Made by a program: the position numbers and the translations under genes. Shown here in pieces: positions 44,765 to 56,870 of a DNA stretch of 64,000 bases; the first letter of the stretch is position 1; each line of letters begins with the position of its first letter. The DNA is from Adiantum capillus-veneris (lineage: Eukaryota > Streptophyta > Polypodiopsida > Polypodiales > Pteridaceae), in assembly GCA_014529385.2 (NCBI GenBank), contig CM043959.1, positions 8,883,693 through 8,947,692 on the forward strand, given 5' to 3'. The notes beneath the pieces were generated by a model, which saw only the letters and a list, made by a program, of their open reading frames with translations, did not search any database and was not told where the DNA came from.

Positions 44765-46302
44765 TATCAGGCATTTTTCGGATGAGTACAAAAGCCATAA
44801 ATGATGCCAAAAAAACTTGCTGACCACCCTCATGTATATATATGTACATAGTGCTTCCAGCTTTGAAAGTGTACGTGTAAAAAACCCTGTACAAAGGCTT
44901 GGTTTTGGTCAAGCTGTTGGTTGAGTTTTGGGTCGGTCGAGCTTCCAAAAAATAGTTTTTAATGAGCATTCCTAGCCGTGCTTGATAGCTTGCAAATCAG
45001 ACTTCGACATCATGAGTTACATGCACTCGAAGTGGATAGTTTTTCACTTAAAAATTGGCGGCTGATGCACATGGGAAGACGGCAAGTGGGCCCACTTGAT
45101 GGTCTTTTTTTAGTAATGGCATGCTTAGAAATTTTTGGAGTTAGCCGGGGTAATAAAGTGTCCGTGTAAAAAACCCTGTACAAAGTCTTGGTTTTGGTCA
45201 AGCTCTTGGTTGAGTTTTGGGTTGGTCAAGATTTTAAAAAATATTTTTTAATGAACATTCCTAGCCGTGCTTGATAGCTTGCAAATCGGACTTCGACATC
45301 ATGAGCTACATGCACTCGAAGTGGATAGTTTTTCACTTAAAAAGTGGCGGCGGTTTCACGTGGGAAGACGGCAAGTGGGCCGACTTGATGTTTTTTTTAG
45401 TAATGGCATGCTTAGAAATTTATGGAGTTAGCTGGGGTAATAAGTTCCAAGCCGTGCTTTACCGCGCTATATTTGGTGGTCGGCGTCACCCGCTACGCGG
45501 CCGAGAAAATGGCTCAGTTTGGGGGCAAAACAAAAATTTCAGGTTTGGACATTGGGGAAGTTGGGGAGAGCATGCCATGTGGCAATGGAATAACCCCACA
45601 TGGGGGGGAGCATGTGAAAATTGGAGGGTATAAGGGGGGGAGTGGGTACCCCTAATGGTGTATCAAAGGAGTTAATGGAGCTTCTTGGCCTTGCTTGAGA
45701 GGGCTCGTGGGCTTTGGGGAGAGGAGGGGGCGCCCAATCTATGTTCCCACAGCTTGAACAGGTACCTGGCCCTTTTTCTGGTTCCTTGACACTGTTCCCC
45801 CCCACTTGCCTTGGTCAAAAAGTGGCCGACATCCCATTTTTTACCCAAAAAAGGCTCAAAATGGACCAATAAAAAGGTGCATAAAGGGGGAAATGAAGTC
45901 GGCAAATAAGGGAGAGAAAATCCCTTGGGATAAGAACCAAAAAAATCCCCCTTTCATAGCTGTATTTTTCTGCACATCCTTTTTTGCTTACAGAGACTTG
46001 TTTTTTGGAGCTTTTGAGAGCCCTAGCATCTTCAAAAGCTTGTAACTTTCTCGTCGGTTATCAGAATCAAGTATATGGATGCTCTACTGAGATCCTCATG
46101 ACACAAGATTCGTCTTCATGGTCTTGGTTTTCTAAAATTTTAGTCATGGTTTGAGTTAGAGCTGTTTCTCGCCCATCTTCACAGGTGTTCGACTTTGGTG
46201 TTTTCTACCGTCATACAGGGTTTCTTTCCAACGGTGTGACTCATGCAGAGCTACAGAGGGGGTATAGAGGCGCTTGTTTTCCTTGTCATTTTCACGTTAA
46301 CA
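44765..46302 (+). repeat. 5' LTR of the older Tat element, with internal duplication
   Basis: Starts TATCAGG (TGTCAGG in the partner) and ends GTTAACA. A segment of about 297 bases is duplicated in tandem at about 44865-45161 and 45162-45445, both copies starting with GTGTAAAAAACCCTGTACAA. The right LTR has a single copy. Confidence 0.85.
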
Positions 46303-46615
46303 TCGTTTTGGTGCCCCCACGGAGGGGAAATCCTCATGTGCTCCAATTTTCACAAAATTTGTCCACTGTGCAAGCACAGAATGTAAAGGGGATGTGGGTC
46401 CTTATGGACAACCGCCTATGTATGTGTTATTTATGGACAGCAAGAGAGGCGGTCGTTTAATTTGGATTGCAGCCTTTGTGAGGGTCGTGAGGTTTTGTGA
46501 AGCCGAGCACTGGGGGCCGGGTTACCCAGTGTGAGGTGGATTAGGTACTGGAGCGATCCATCGACATCCCTTGCAGTTTCGACGTCACATGTAAGTGTTT
46601 GTGTGGCAATCAAAC

Positions 46616-49600
46616 ATGGCAGATGAGTTTCCTAAGTTTCATGGATTGCCTAGTGAAAATGCGCACTCTTTTATTGAGAAATTGGAAGTTACTTGCTTGC
46701 TTCGGGGCATACAGGATCCGGCTATATTGTTACGGCTGCTGTAGTACAGTTTACAGGATGAAGCAAAAGTTTGGCTACAAAATTATGGAGAGGCAGCACA
46801 GGCACAAACGCTAGGGATTGTGTTGGACTATAATCATGTGAAGCTGCCATTTTTGGCACAATACAAGAATGTTGAAGCACCTGATGAAGTTTGGCATGAG
46901 ATTTTGGGCTACACTCAGAGGGCTAATCAGAGTGTGGATGATTTTGTCATGCAATTTACCCGCCTTTGGGATAAATGGGCCCGAGCATTGGGAAATGAAA
47001 CCCCTCCCGCTATGTAAAAAAAGGATCATTTTGTGGGAACCTTGAAGGAGAATTTGAAGTTTAAAGTTGAGTTGAAGCGGCGTACCACTTTTGAAGAAGC
47101 AGTTGTAATTGCCAGGGGGAAAGAATGGAAAGCTCAAAGACTTAACGAGTGTGGGAGAGTGGTCCATGGACAGGTTAATGGTGGCCAAAATGAGGAGATC
47201 CACGTAGAGGCTGGAGTTCAACCTATGCGAAGGGCTGTAGACACTGAGCAATTGCAGCGTAATATGCAGGACGTGCTGACCATGATGCAGGAGTTACGGC
47301 TCAATGTCCTTGGTGGTGGTCATGGTTGTGGTGGTGGTAGAGGGGTGGCCCAGCCATATGAAGCTCAACCTAATGCCAATGTGGGTCGTGGACAAGGTGC
47401 TCCTCAGCCAGCAAGAGGGTTTATCGCTACTTGTTATAATTGTGGTGAACTGGGACATATCAACACTCATTGTTCAAAGCCAAAGAGGATGGGAGGTGAT
47501 ATGTACCCACTTCCCCAGCAGGTTTGTGGCAGGTCTAATGATTATGCCTTGGATATACGAGAGGATCGTGGTGCTGAACAAGAGAATCAAGCTTCAACAT
47601 TAGGTGGTCACGTGGGTATTGTGCAAGTTGAGAATAAAGAGGCAGATATGATGCCATTGGGGAAGCGAGAAAGGGCACCAAATGGTGCTGGCCCTAGCAA
47701 GAAGAAAGGGAAGGAGAAAGAGGGTGAAGATACAAAGACCAAGAAGAAAAGGAGACCTAGCAGGAAGTTTGAGTAGTAGTGGATTTGCCATTGGGAGAAG
47801 GTCAGACAGCTTATAGTCTCAAGGAGGATCTGATTGGGAGGAAAGTAAATTGTACTTTTGGACAGTTGATGAACATGGTAACCAAATTTAAGAGGCAGTG
47901 GAAGTCGTTAGTGAATCCTATTGAAAAAGAGCAGAAGCGTGGTCATGTCAGAGTGTTGTCTCTGGAGGAGTTACCCGACATCTTTCCTGTGGTGAACACT
48001 TGGCACAAAGGTATGGGCATGGGAGACGCCTACATTGATGGAGGTGCGCAAGTTTGTGTGATCATGTGTCGAGAGACTTGGCTTGATCATGTCTGGAAGC
48101 TCTGGATTCAAGATTCGACTAGCAAATCATGCCAAAGTTAAGTGTTTGGGACTAGTCAAAGGTTTGGAGATTGATGTTTTTAATGTGAAAGTTATGGTGA
48201 ACTTTCACGTTATGCCGGGAGGTTTAGGAGCTTTTCCTCTCATATTGGTACGACCTTGGTTAAGAGATGTTGGTGTTGTACAAGATTGGGGCAAGGGAAA
48301 AACGCTGTGTATAGCAAAAAGGGAGAGAAGAGGATGTTTGATATGATTACCAAACAGCCTCTGGCATTAGAAGAGGTGTCTGAAGATGATGAATCTGAAA
48401 TCCCCAGTGAGGGACGTTCAGAGGATTCAGATAGTAGTGCTACTTCAAGTTCCAGTGACGAGGGTGAAGTGTCCTTTTTGTTACTAAATGAAGAGGAGAA
48501 AGAAGATGGTGAAGTGTTGTAGATTTCAGAGGATATAAATGCGACAAGTCGATTGGAGCAGCTTGAAGAGTTAATGTAGCCCAAGCAAGAGCTATCAGTG
48601 AAGAAAGGACTTGTTCAAAATATGCTAAGTACAGATTTGTCACAAAAAGAAAGGGCAGAATACCTGAAGATGCTGGAAAAGTTTTCGAATCTTTTCATTA
48701 CATCATATCAAGAAATAAGGGGTTTTGTTGGGGACCCAGTGAAGATTGAGTTGATAGAAGGAGCAAAGCCAGTGAGACAGAAACTAAGAAGAATGGGTAA
48801 GGAGCAAATGAATGCTTTAAAAGAAGAAGTGGATAAGCTTTTGAATGCAGGGTTTATTGTTCCAGTAGATAATGTTGAGTGGGTCAGCCCTATAGTGGTC
48901 ACTCCCAAGAAGGATGGGCGTTAGAGAGTTTGTGTTGATTATAAGCCGTTAAATGCAGTGACCAAAAAGGATCCTTACCCGTTGCCTTTCATTGATCAAC
49001 TCTTAGATACAATGGGGCTGGTTTTGAAAGGTATAACGTCTGTGATGGTTATTCAGGATACTTTCAGCTTATCCTTGTTTCTGAAGATCAGAAGAAGACT
49101 ACTTTTATCACTCCATGGGGTTGTTTTTACTTTCTTTGCCTTCCCTTTGGGTTGACAAATGGGCCTGGGGCTTTTGAGAGAAAGGTAGATTGGGTTCTTA
49201 CCCCATTCGTTGGGAAGTTTGTCAAGGGGTTCATAGATGATTTTTGTGTGTACATCTCATGCAAGGAGCATGTTCAAAAGCTTGAGATGACTTTTGCAAA
49301 GTATGATGAATGAGGGGGTCAGGTAAACCCTAAAAAATGTCATTTGGCACATCCAAGGGTGAAACTTCTTGGGCATATGATCTCTGAAAATGGAATTGAA
49401 GCAAATCCAAGGAAAGTAGAAGCTTTGCTATTGCTGTCATCCCCAAAGGATACAAGACAATTGGCTACTTTCATTCAGAAGGTCAAATATCTATCTCGTT
49501 TCATACCTTTGGCATCACAACTATTGTATCCTTTGCAGCAAGTGGTAAAAAATGATCCTTTGGAGTGGACACGTGACTGTCAGGATGTTTTTGAGAAAGT

Positions 49601-51765
49601 TAAAGAAGTGTTGAGCACCTTACCTGTTATGCAGGCCCCTGATTGGGAGAAGGAGTTTTATGTTAACCCGTCAGTTGGAGAAGATGCTATTGGGGCTATG
49701 TTGTTGCAAAGAGGGAAAGAGTCTCAGTATATGAAGCCTATTTATTATGCTAGCAGGGTGAAAAATCCTTATGAAAGAGAGTACTCAGAGGTTGAATTGG
49801 TGATAATTAGCATGGTCTATGCGTGTAGACGGTTTAGACATTATTTTTTGCAGAAACCGTTCACCTTTCTCACCAGTTTCTCATTCCTTCCTCAATTGTT
49901 CAATAACTCAAATATATCAAAGGCAGTGATGAAATGGATTATTGAGTTGCAAGAGTTCCAATTCACTTTTCTAGTGGAAGAGAGTACTCGGGCTACTTTG
50001 GCAGACTTACTCACTTATAAAGAGACTCCTGTTTTGGTTAAAGAGGAGGTGGTCCAAAGGAAAAAAGTAGAAACCCCTGCTATATCAAATGCTTCACTGC
50101 TACATTTTGATGGCTCTTATCGAAGAAGTCATGATGCTGCTTCTGGTGGGGTTGTTATTTATGATGCATAGGGAAATCTTGTGAGGAAGCAAGGGTTAAA
50201 ACTCAATGCAAAGAGTAATAATGAAGCGGAGTATATGGCTCTTGAAGGCGGGTTACACATTTGTCTACAATTGGGAATCAAACGTTTGCAAATCAAAGGT
50301 GATGCGTTGCTAGTGGTAAAGCAAGTGTTGGGAATATGGAAGAATAAGAATCCTAGACTGAAGAATCTATGCTTCAAAGTGAAATCGCTACTCAAAAATT
50401 TTGAGGCATGGAGCTTGCAGCATGTCGAAAGGACTCAAAATGAAGAAGCGCATGAGGCCGCACAAGCAATGATTACTTGTGTGTTAGTGTTGAAAGTGGA
50501 TGCCCCTTTGTATCATGGAAGAGAGGTATTGTCAAAAGAGGTGGATTTCTTATTGACCGGTCTCTTGCCTGAAGATTTGCCTTCATCTGAAAAGTATGCT
50601 TTTATGAGAATAGCAAGGAAGTACAAAATGATTGGTGATATGCTTTACATGAAAGGAAGTGATCTGGTGTTGCATCATGGGCCTTGGAAGGAGGAGATTT
50701 ACAAAATTTTAGAAGAAAACCATGAAGGGTCTTGCGGAGGTCATTTTGTTATGAAGATTATGCTTCACAAGATCTCGCAAGAAGGCTATGTTTGGCCTAG
50801 TATTCAACGGGATGTCAATCACTGGTGTAAATCTGCTTGGCCTGTCAAAAGATGGGAAAAAGGGTTCTTAAACCCGAGCTGCAAAAGACAATCCTGGCTA
50901 ATGAGGTGTTTGAAAAATGGTTCCTCGATGCTATTGGGCCATTACCCACTACAAGTAAGAGGAATGTGTATATTTTGATAGGTGGATTATTTATCACGTT
51001 GGGCAGAGGCCAAGTCTGTCAAACAAATTACCAACAAGGAGATGGGAAAATTCGTGTACGAGCACATATGCTGCAAGTTCGGGGTGCCATTGGAGTTACT
51101 GTCTGACAGAGGGCCAGGGTTTCGAGGTGAATGTTCGATTTCTTATGCAAGAAGCTTGGCATAGAGCATAAATAGAGCACCCCTTATTATCCGCAGTGTA
51201 ATGGACTTAATGAGAGGTTTAATGGAGAATTGGTGAAGATTCTGACAAAAATGACTTTAACACATGCCAAAACTTGGGACTCAGAGTTGCCTTGTGCGTT
51301 ATGGGCACATAGAACGGCAATAAAAACTAGCATGGGATTCTCACGATATCACTTGGTTTATGGCAAAGAAGCCTTGATGCTTATTGAAGTCGAAATACCT
51401 GCACTCAAGTTTTTGTCATTGCAAGATGAAGAGCAACAAGATGCTTGGCAACAAAGGTTATTGGATTTACAATGTCTGCAGCTAGACAGGCTTCTGGCCT
51501 TGGATTACTATCAAGAAATATGTAAAAAGGCCTAGAAAAGAGCTAATGAATGCATGAAAGATAAGGTAATTGACAAAAGAGATCTTGTTTTGCGATACAA
51601 TAGTTAATTGGACCACACTTTCCAAAAGAAGTTTCAGATCAAGTGGGAGGGTCCTTTTAATGTTGTAAACAAGTTTGATAATGGGACATATCAGCTGGCT
51701 GATTTAGATGGTACACTACATAGCTACCGTGTTAATGGTTATAGACTTAAGAAGTATTTAGCATG
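46616..51765 (+). pseudogene. gag-pol coding region of the older Tat element (fossil)
   Basis: The gag start is at 46616 (MADEFPKFHGLPSENAHSF). The zinc knuckle CYNCGELGHINTHC is near 47432. The protease motif YIDGGAQVCVI is near 48030. Reverse transcriptase is at about 48720-49290, with FIDDFCVYIS. The usual RNase H is at about 49640-49900. The second RNase H is at about 50100-50420 (HFDGSYRRSHDAASGG, SNNEAEYMALEGGL). Integrase is at about 50700-51400. The domain order and many residues match the minus-strand Tat element. It is broken in ten or more places. Confidence 0.85.
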
Positions 51766-51931
51766 ATTGATGACTATTGTGACAGATAAGATGCTATCAA
51801 TGGAAACAAAGAGTGTGAATGCGCCACAAAAGGCGGATGAGGTTTCTGGGGATGAGTTGCATCAATTGTTCACCCTGGGGACCTCCACTGGTCATAAATG
51901 ATCAAGCAGGCTAGGGGGGGTTGACAAGTTA

Positions 51932-53170
51932 TGTCAGGAATTTTTTGGATGAGTACAAAATCCATAAATGATGCCAAAAAAACTTGCTGACCACCCTCAT
52001 GTATATATATGTACATAGTGCTTCCAGCTTTGAAAGTGTCCGTGTAAAAAACCCTGTACAAAGGCTTGGTTTTGGTCAAGCTGTTGGTTGAGTTTTGGGT
52101 CGGTCGAGCTTCCAAAAAATAGTTTTTAATGAGCATTCCTAGCCATGCTTGATAGCTTGCAAATCGGACTTCGACATCATGAGTTACATGCACTCGAAGT
52201 GGATAGTTTTTCACTTAAAAAGTGGCGGCGGATGCACGTGGGAAGACGGCAAGTGGGCCCACTTGATGGTCTTTTTTTAGTAATGGCATGCTTAGAAATT
52301 TTTGGAGTTAGCCGGGGTAATAAGTTCCAAGCCGTGCTTTACCGCGCTATATTTGGTGGTCGGGGTCACCCGCTACGCCTTCGAGAAAATGGCTCAGTTT
52401 GGGGGCAAAACAAAATTTCAGGGTTGGAAATTGGGGAAGTTGGGGAGAGCATACCATGTGGCAATGGAATAACCCCACATGGGGGGAAGCATGTGAAAAT
52501 TGGAGGGTATAAGGGGGGGAGTGGGTACCCCTAATGGTGTATCAAAGGAGTTAATGGAGCTTCTTGGCCTTGCTTGAGAGGGCTCGTGGGCTTTGGGGAG
52601 AGGAGGGCGCGCCCAATCTATGTTCCCACTACCTGGACAGGCGCCTGTCCCTTTTTTTGGTCCCTGGACATTGTCACCCTACACTTGCCTTGGTCAAAAA
52701 GTGGTCGACAACCCATTTTTTACCCAAAAAAGGCTCAAAATGGACCAATAAAAAGGTGCCTAAAGGGGGAAATGAAGTCGGCTAAGAAGGGAGAGAACAT
52801 CCCTTGGGATAAGAACCAAAAAAATCCCCCTTTAATAGCTGTATTTTCCTGCACATCCTTTTTTGCTTACAGAGACTTGTTTTTTGGAGCTTTTGAGAGA
52901 CCTTCCATCTTCAAAAGCTTGTAACTTTCTCATCGGTTATCAGAATCAAGCATATAGATGCTCAACGGAGATCCTCACGACACAAGATTCGTCTTCATGG
53001 TCTCGGTTTTCTAAAGTTTTAGTCATGGTTTGAGTTAGATCTGTTTCTCGCCCATCTTCAAAGGTGTTTGACTTTGGTGTTTTCTACCGTCATACAGCGT
53101 TTCTTTCCAACGGTGTGACTCGTGAAGAGCTATAGAGGCTCTTGTTTTCCTTGTCATTTTCATGTTAACA
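51932..53170 (+). repeat. 3' LTR of the older Tat element
   Basis: Begins TGTCAGGAATTTTTTGG shortly after a G-rich tract (CTAGGGGGGG) and ends GTTAACA before the target duplicate CCGC. This is the unduplicated form of the LTR. Confidence 0.88.
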
Positions 53171-53174
53171 CCGC

Positions 53175-53879
53175 ATTTGCAACTTGTGACCGGGGGTCGG
53201 CGTCACTGTCTGTTGGACTGTCTTGTGGCACAGCATGTGTGGCTTCGTGTTCTTCGGTTGATGCCTTTCCACGGCTCGGCATTACACTTGGGGGGTAGCT
53301 GCTTGGTCCACTCTCACGGGCCCGGAACTTGAGTTTCAGCTATCTTTCATGAGCAGGATGATAATGATGTAGGGGGGGCGACCTACACTCCAGTCTTCCA
53401 ACAGAGCTAACTCCACAAGAGTCGTGCAGTGAGAGAGAGGAGTGATGGGAGCTCATCAGAGGACTGACACTCTGGTTCATCTGCCGGGCCTGCTGCTTCT
53501 GCATCTTTGAGGCTCGACCAACAGCAGAGACTATTCGTGACCTTTGGCTAGAGCTGTGATCCATACTCTCAAAAGACAGCTCAAGAGACTCCAGGGAAAC
53601 TCCGACCGCATGCGGGAGCGCAGAGAGGCTTTCCTTCGACTCTAGCGTCTAGAGCCTTTTCGCACCATGGTCTAGGGTGTACTCAGATGGCACTACCATC
53701 CACCTGTGTGGCTTTTCCCTCCTCCCATTTCTTGATCTAGCCCCATTGTACATAGGCTGTTTTTTCATTCGGAGAGTCTTCCCATTATGATTGTTATAGC
53801 CCTCTCTTGAAAAGGTGGTTGTAGCCCTATGGGCAGTTTCATTAGCTAATAGAAGGATCTTTTTCTCGGAAAAAAAAAG
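53175..53879 (+). other. LINE 3' end with poly-A
   Basis: Decayed end of ORF2 and the 3' untranslated region continue after the older Tat insertion. The text ends with AGAAGGATCTTTTTCTCGG followed by a run of nine or more A at 53870-53878. This is the poly-A tail expected at the 3' end of an L1 insertion. Confidence 0.7.
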
Positions 53880-54044
53880 AATGAAATAAAGTACTACTCC
53901 CAAACCGTATATGCTAAGTGCTTTCTTGAGACAAACCTTAATCTTTGATATACCAATGAGACCTTGATTTGCTTTAGCTTGCTTTAGGAATAAATTCAAC
54001 TGAACACATATAACATTTTTGGATTCATAACCAAGCATCACTTT

Positions 54045-56870
54045 TGTTGAACGGAAGAGGACAGAGCGCAGATAGACGCGAAGAGAGAGAGACGACTCCA
54101 TCATATGCAAACCACAAAGTGTGTCTATTGATGACATGAGATGCGTCACTATATAGAGAGGACTAGGGTGTTATATAGAGATACTATATATAGCTGAACA
54201 CCCCCACTCAAATGAAGGTCCCTATTTGTGGATGAAAAAACCCTTGGGGGCTCAAGGGAAAAACCCACAGCTCTATACATACCCACCGTTGTATTAAAAT
54301 ATTTTCAATATGCATTTACAATGTTCAAAGAAGCTACATCACTCTTGTTTTATAATTTTCTCTTTCAAGGGTCTTTAACAAACCTATATACAGTTGAATT
54401 GATGCAAATTCTTCAATATCTTTGTGCAGCTTGAATATCTTTGAGCCTCTATACACACTGCTTGATGTGACTTTCATCCTGTAAACAATATCAACTCTAG
54501 AAACATATCGAGACGTGAAGATTAGAAATAACCACATCACATTGTCCTTAGAGACGGTTCGCGAGGCCGTTCTAGAGACGACATAGAAACAAAAGTAACC
54601 ACGATGCAATCACATATGCAGACGACAGAGAAACAAACATAATATCAACATAATCACATGTGCACACATATATACAAAGCCTACATATAAAAACACGATG
54701 ACCCTTAGATCTATACTTGCAAGCAGAGAAAATGCATTCCATAACATAAGGTTGATGAGACAATAGATTTTTAGTGGCTGACGAGAAGATAGAGTTTCAG
54801 TAGCCAGACGAGACGATAGATGTTCAGTTGCCAAACGAGACAATAGATTTTCAGCTATGCCGATCCGTCAGCATCAATCTTTTACGAGACGACAAAACTT
54901 CAATGTAGCCATAACATAAGTCATCTTGCCATGTCGGAAGGATTCATGTTAGGCATAACATACGGCTTTGACGAGAGCATAAGAAATCCTTTTAGTCTAG
55001 ACGAAAATGTCCAACACCAACATATAGAAATAGGATATGATAATAATACACCTCCGACAGATATACCTTTAACTTCGTCATGTATAGTCGAATTGAACAC
55101 GATGTAAACCTCCGACATCAAGAGTAAACCATGATCGAATATTACCTCCGATATCAAGAGTATATCTAGATATGACCTTCCACATCAAGAGTATAGCCAA
55201 AACCAATGTTAGGTACCATCTCCAACATCAAGAGTATAAACGGATCCTTATCTCTGTTGATCTATAAATAGTATCTCTATATATAGCTCAACAATCTCGT
55301 TGTATAGTTGGATTGAACACGATGTAAACCTTCGATATAAGAGTAAACCATGGTTAGGTATCACCTCCGATATCAAGAGTATATTTAGATATGACCTTCC
55401 ACATCAAGAGCATAGCCAAAACCAGTGTTGGGTACTATCTTGAACATCAAGAATATAGACAGATCCTTATCTCGTTTAGATGCCTCCTCATAGTTCAAAG
55501 TTTTATATCTTTGAAAATCCCATTTGTACATCTTTGAAATCCATCACCTTCTACCTGTCATGTGCTTGTCCGATTTGTTGTCAGTCATAATATCTATATA
55601 TTCACTACACCTTCACATGAATCCGGTTGGGGGCTACGACCATATTGTAGATGCAATATCACTGCCATGAACCATCATGTTTAGTAGATCCGATGCCCTA
55701 AGAAGTAAGTTCAAGTTTAAGTAAACCATAAGTAGTATGAGGAAAACATGTCGCACTTGGTCAGGAGATGGTGAGAGTGTAATCAGACAGATTTTGTATA
55801 ATCTTGATCTCAAGATCTCACGGATCTTGACTTGTTTCTTTGCTAAATCTAATGATGCATCCGAGCCATTCGAGGTCCTAGAAGAAATTCAGGTTTAAGG
55901 TCTTCTTCAGTAAAGCCATAAAGGGCAGGGTCAAGATCAACTGGAACGTGCCTTTGATCCATGTTGAGTGGGTCTAGCTGGAAATTCCAGGAGCCTAGGA
56001 AGCTTGGCGGGTGAGATTTCTGAAGAAATTGATTTGAAATTGTCCGATGATTCTTCAATCCTCAAGTGCGTTGTAGTTATGTCTGCCATCGAGGAAATTA
56101 TCTCTGAGACGCAAGAGAGCAACAATTAGGCGAGGCAAATTTGTTGTAGTCATCGCAATGCACCATGTGATCTTGATACCCTTATGGATTGGCCGATTTG
56201 AAGCATGGCTTAGCACAATATGTTGCCTCCTAATATCTCCCCCACCTTGTTTGTCGACTTCAATTTGATTGCACCCCGTCAATAAAAGCTCCATCATTAG
56301 GCTGATATCACCTCTGTCCTCAGATGCCATACTTTAATACTGAGCAACAGACCTCTCTTTTGCTTTCTTAATAGGAAATTAGGAGTACACAAAAAAACTA
56401 TGAATAAAAGCTTCGTAGCAGGATAGGCATAGGTCAAAAAGCTATGAATAAAATCTTTGTAGTACCACTAGAGAGCATGCTTTCTTGGACCTGATGTCCC
56501 CTCCTGCTTGCTTCCCTTGTCCACGCTTCTGATCGGTCAACTTTGATGATCGCTGTAGCACAAAAAGAGGCGCACGCTACTTTTGTCCATGCTTCTCGTA
56601 GTGATCCATGCTGCCGGCTCAGACGTCCTTTTACACATCCGTTCTTTACAAAACCATCTCACGACTACTTTCTAGTTCTTAGAGCCGTGCGTGAAGTTGT
56701 AACTCTGATACCATGTTGAACGGGAGAGGAGAGAGCGCAGATAGGCGAGAAGAGAGAGAGACGACTCCATCATATGCAAACCCCAAAGTGTGTCTATTGA
56801 TCACACGAGAAGCGTTTATATAGAGAGGACCAGGGGTGCTATATATAGAGATAATATATGTAGCTCAACA
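54045..56870 (-). mobile_element. non-autonomous LTR element, copia-related, apparently complete
   Basis: LTRs of 156 bp (54045-54200) and 157 bp (56714-56870), both TGTTGAAC to CAACA, are flanked by the 5-bp target duplication ACTTT (54040-54044 and 56871-56875). On the minus strand the primer-binding site TGGTATCAGAGTTACAAC touches the right LTR, and a polypurine tract (GAGTGGGGG) touches the left one. The internal 2.5 kb has no gag-pol homology; only short unrecognised frames occur (55849-56330 minus). The last ~70 bases before the 3' LTR closely match those of the copia element at 24574-29798, including CAAGGGTTTTTTCATCCA. It therefore probably relied on that family's enzymes. Confidence 0.82.
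55040..55480. repeat. degenerate tandem repeats inside the non-autonomous element
   Basis: Motifs of the type CCTCCGAYATCAAGAGTA recur about ten times, at roughly 35-45-base spacing. A larger unit of about 230 bases starting GAATTGAACACGATGTAAAC (about 55090) recurs near 55310. The larger duplication includes ATGACCTTCCACATCAAGAG in both copies. Confidence 0.65.

Larger units (their letters stand above)
44765..53170 (+). mobile_element. Ty3/gypsy Tat-type retrotransposon with both LTRs, older (fossil)
   Basis: The left LTR is 44765-46302 (about 1538 bp) and the right LTR 51932-53170 (1239 bp). The left one is longer because of an internal tandem duplication. The target duplication is 4 bp, CCGC, on both sides. 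The primer-binding site (TTTTGGTGCCCCCAC) starts about 46306 and is the same as in the young Tat element, so the two are related families. The LTRs differ by several percent, and the coding region has ten or more breaks. It is older than the minus-strand Tat element and sits in the C-terminal part of the LINE. Confidence 0.9.
24150..53879 (+). mobile_element. L1-type LINE split by four later insertions
   Basis: The LINE segments are about 24150-24573 (GC-rich 5' region), 29804-31869 (ORF1 and start of endonuclease), 40561-40903, 41598-44764 (endonuclease end, reverse transcriptase, C-terminal part) and 53175-53879 (3' end with poly-A at about 53870-53878). They total about 6.7 kb, the usual length of a plant L1. 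The intruders are a copia, a Tat gypsy, a TIR DNA transposon and a second Tat gypsy. At two junctions (31869/40561 and 40903/41598) removing the intruder and one target copy leaves the endonuclease frame continuous. The 5' boundary is uncertain, and no target duplication of the LINE itself was found. It has many stops and catalytic substitutions and is long dead. Confidence 0.85.

Noticed and set aside
53340-54149. Minus-strand open frames near the LINE 3' end and the following spacer
   Set aside because: Antisense to decayed LINE sequence or spanning its poly-A; no recognisable protein.
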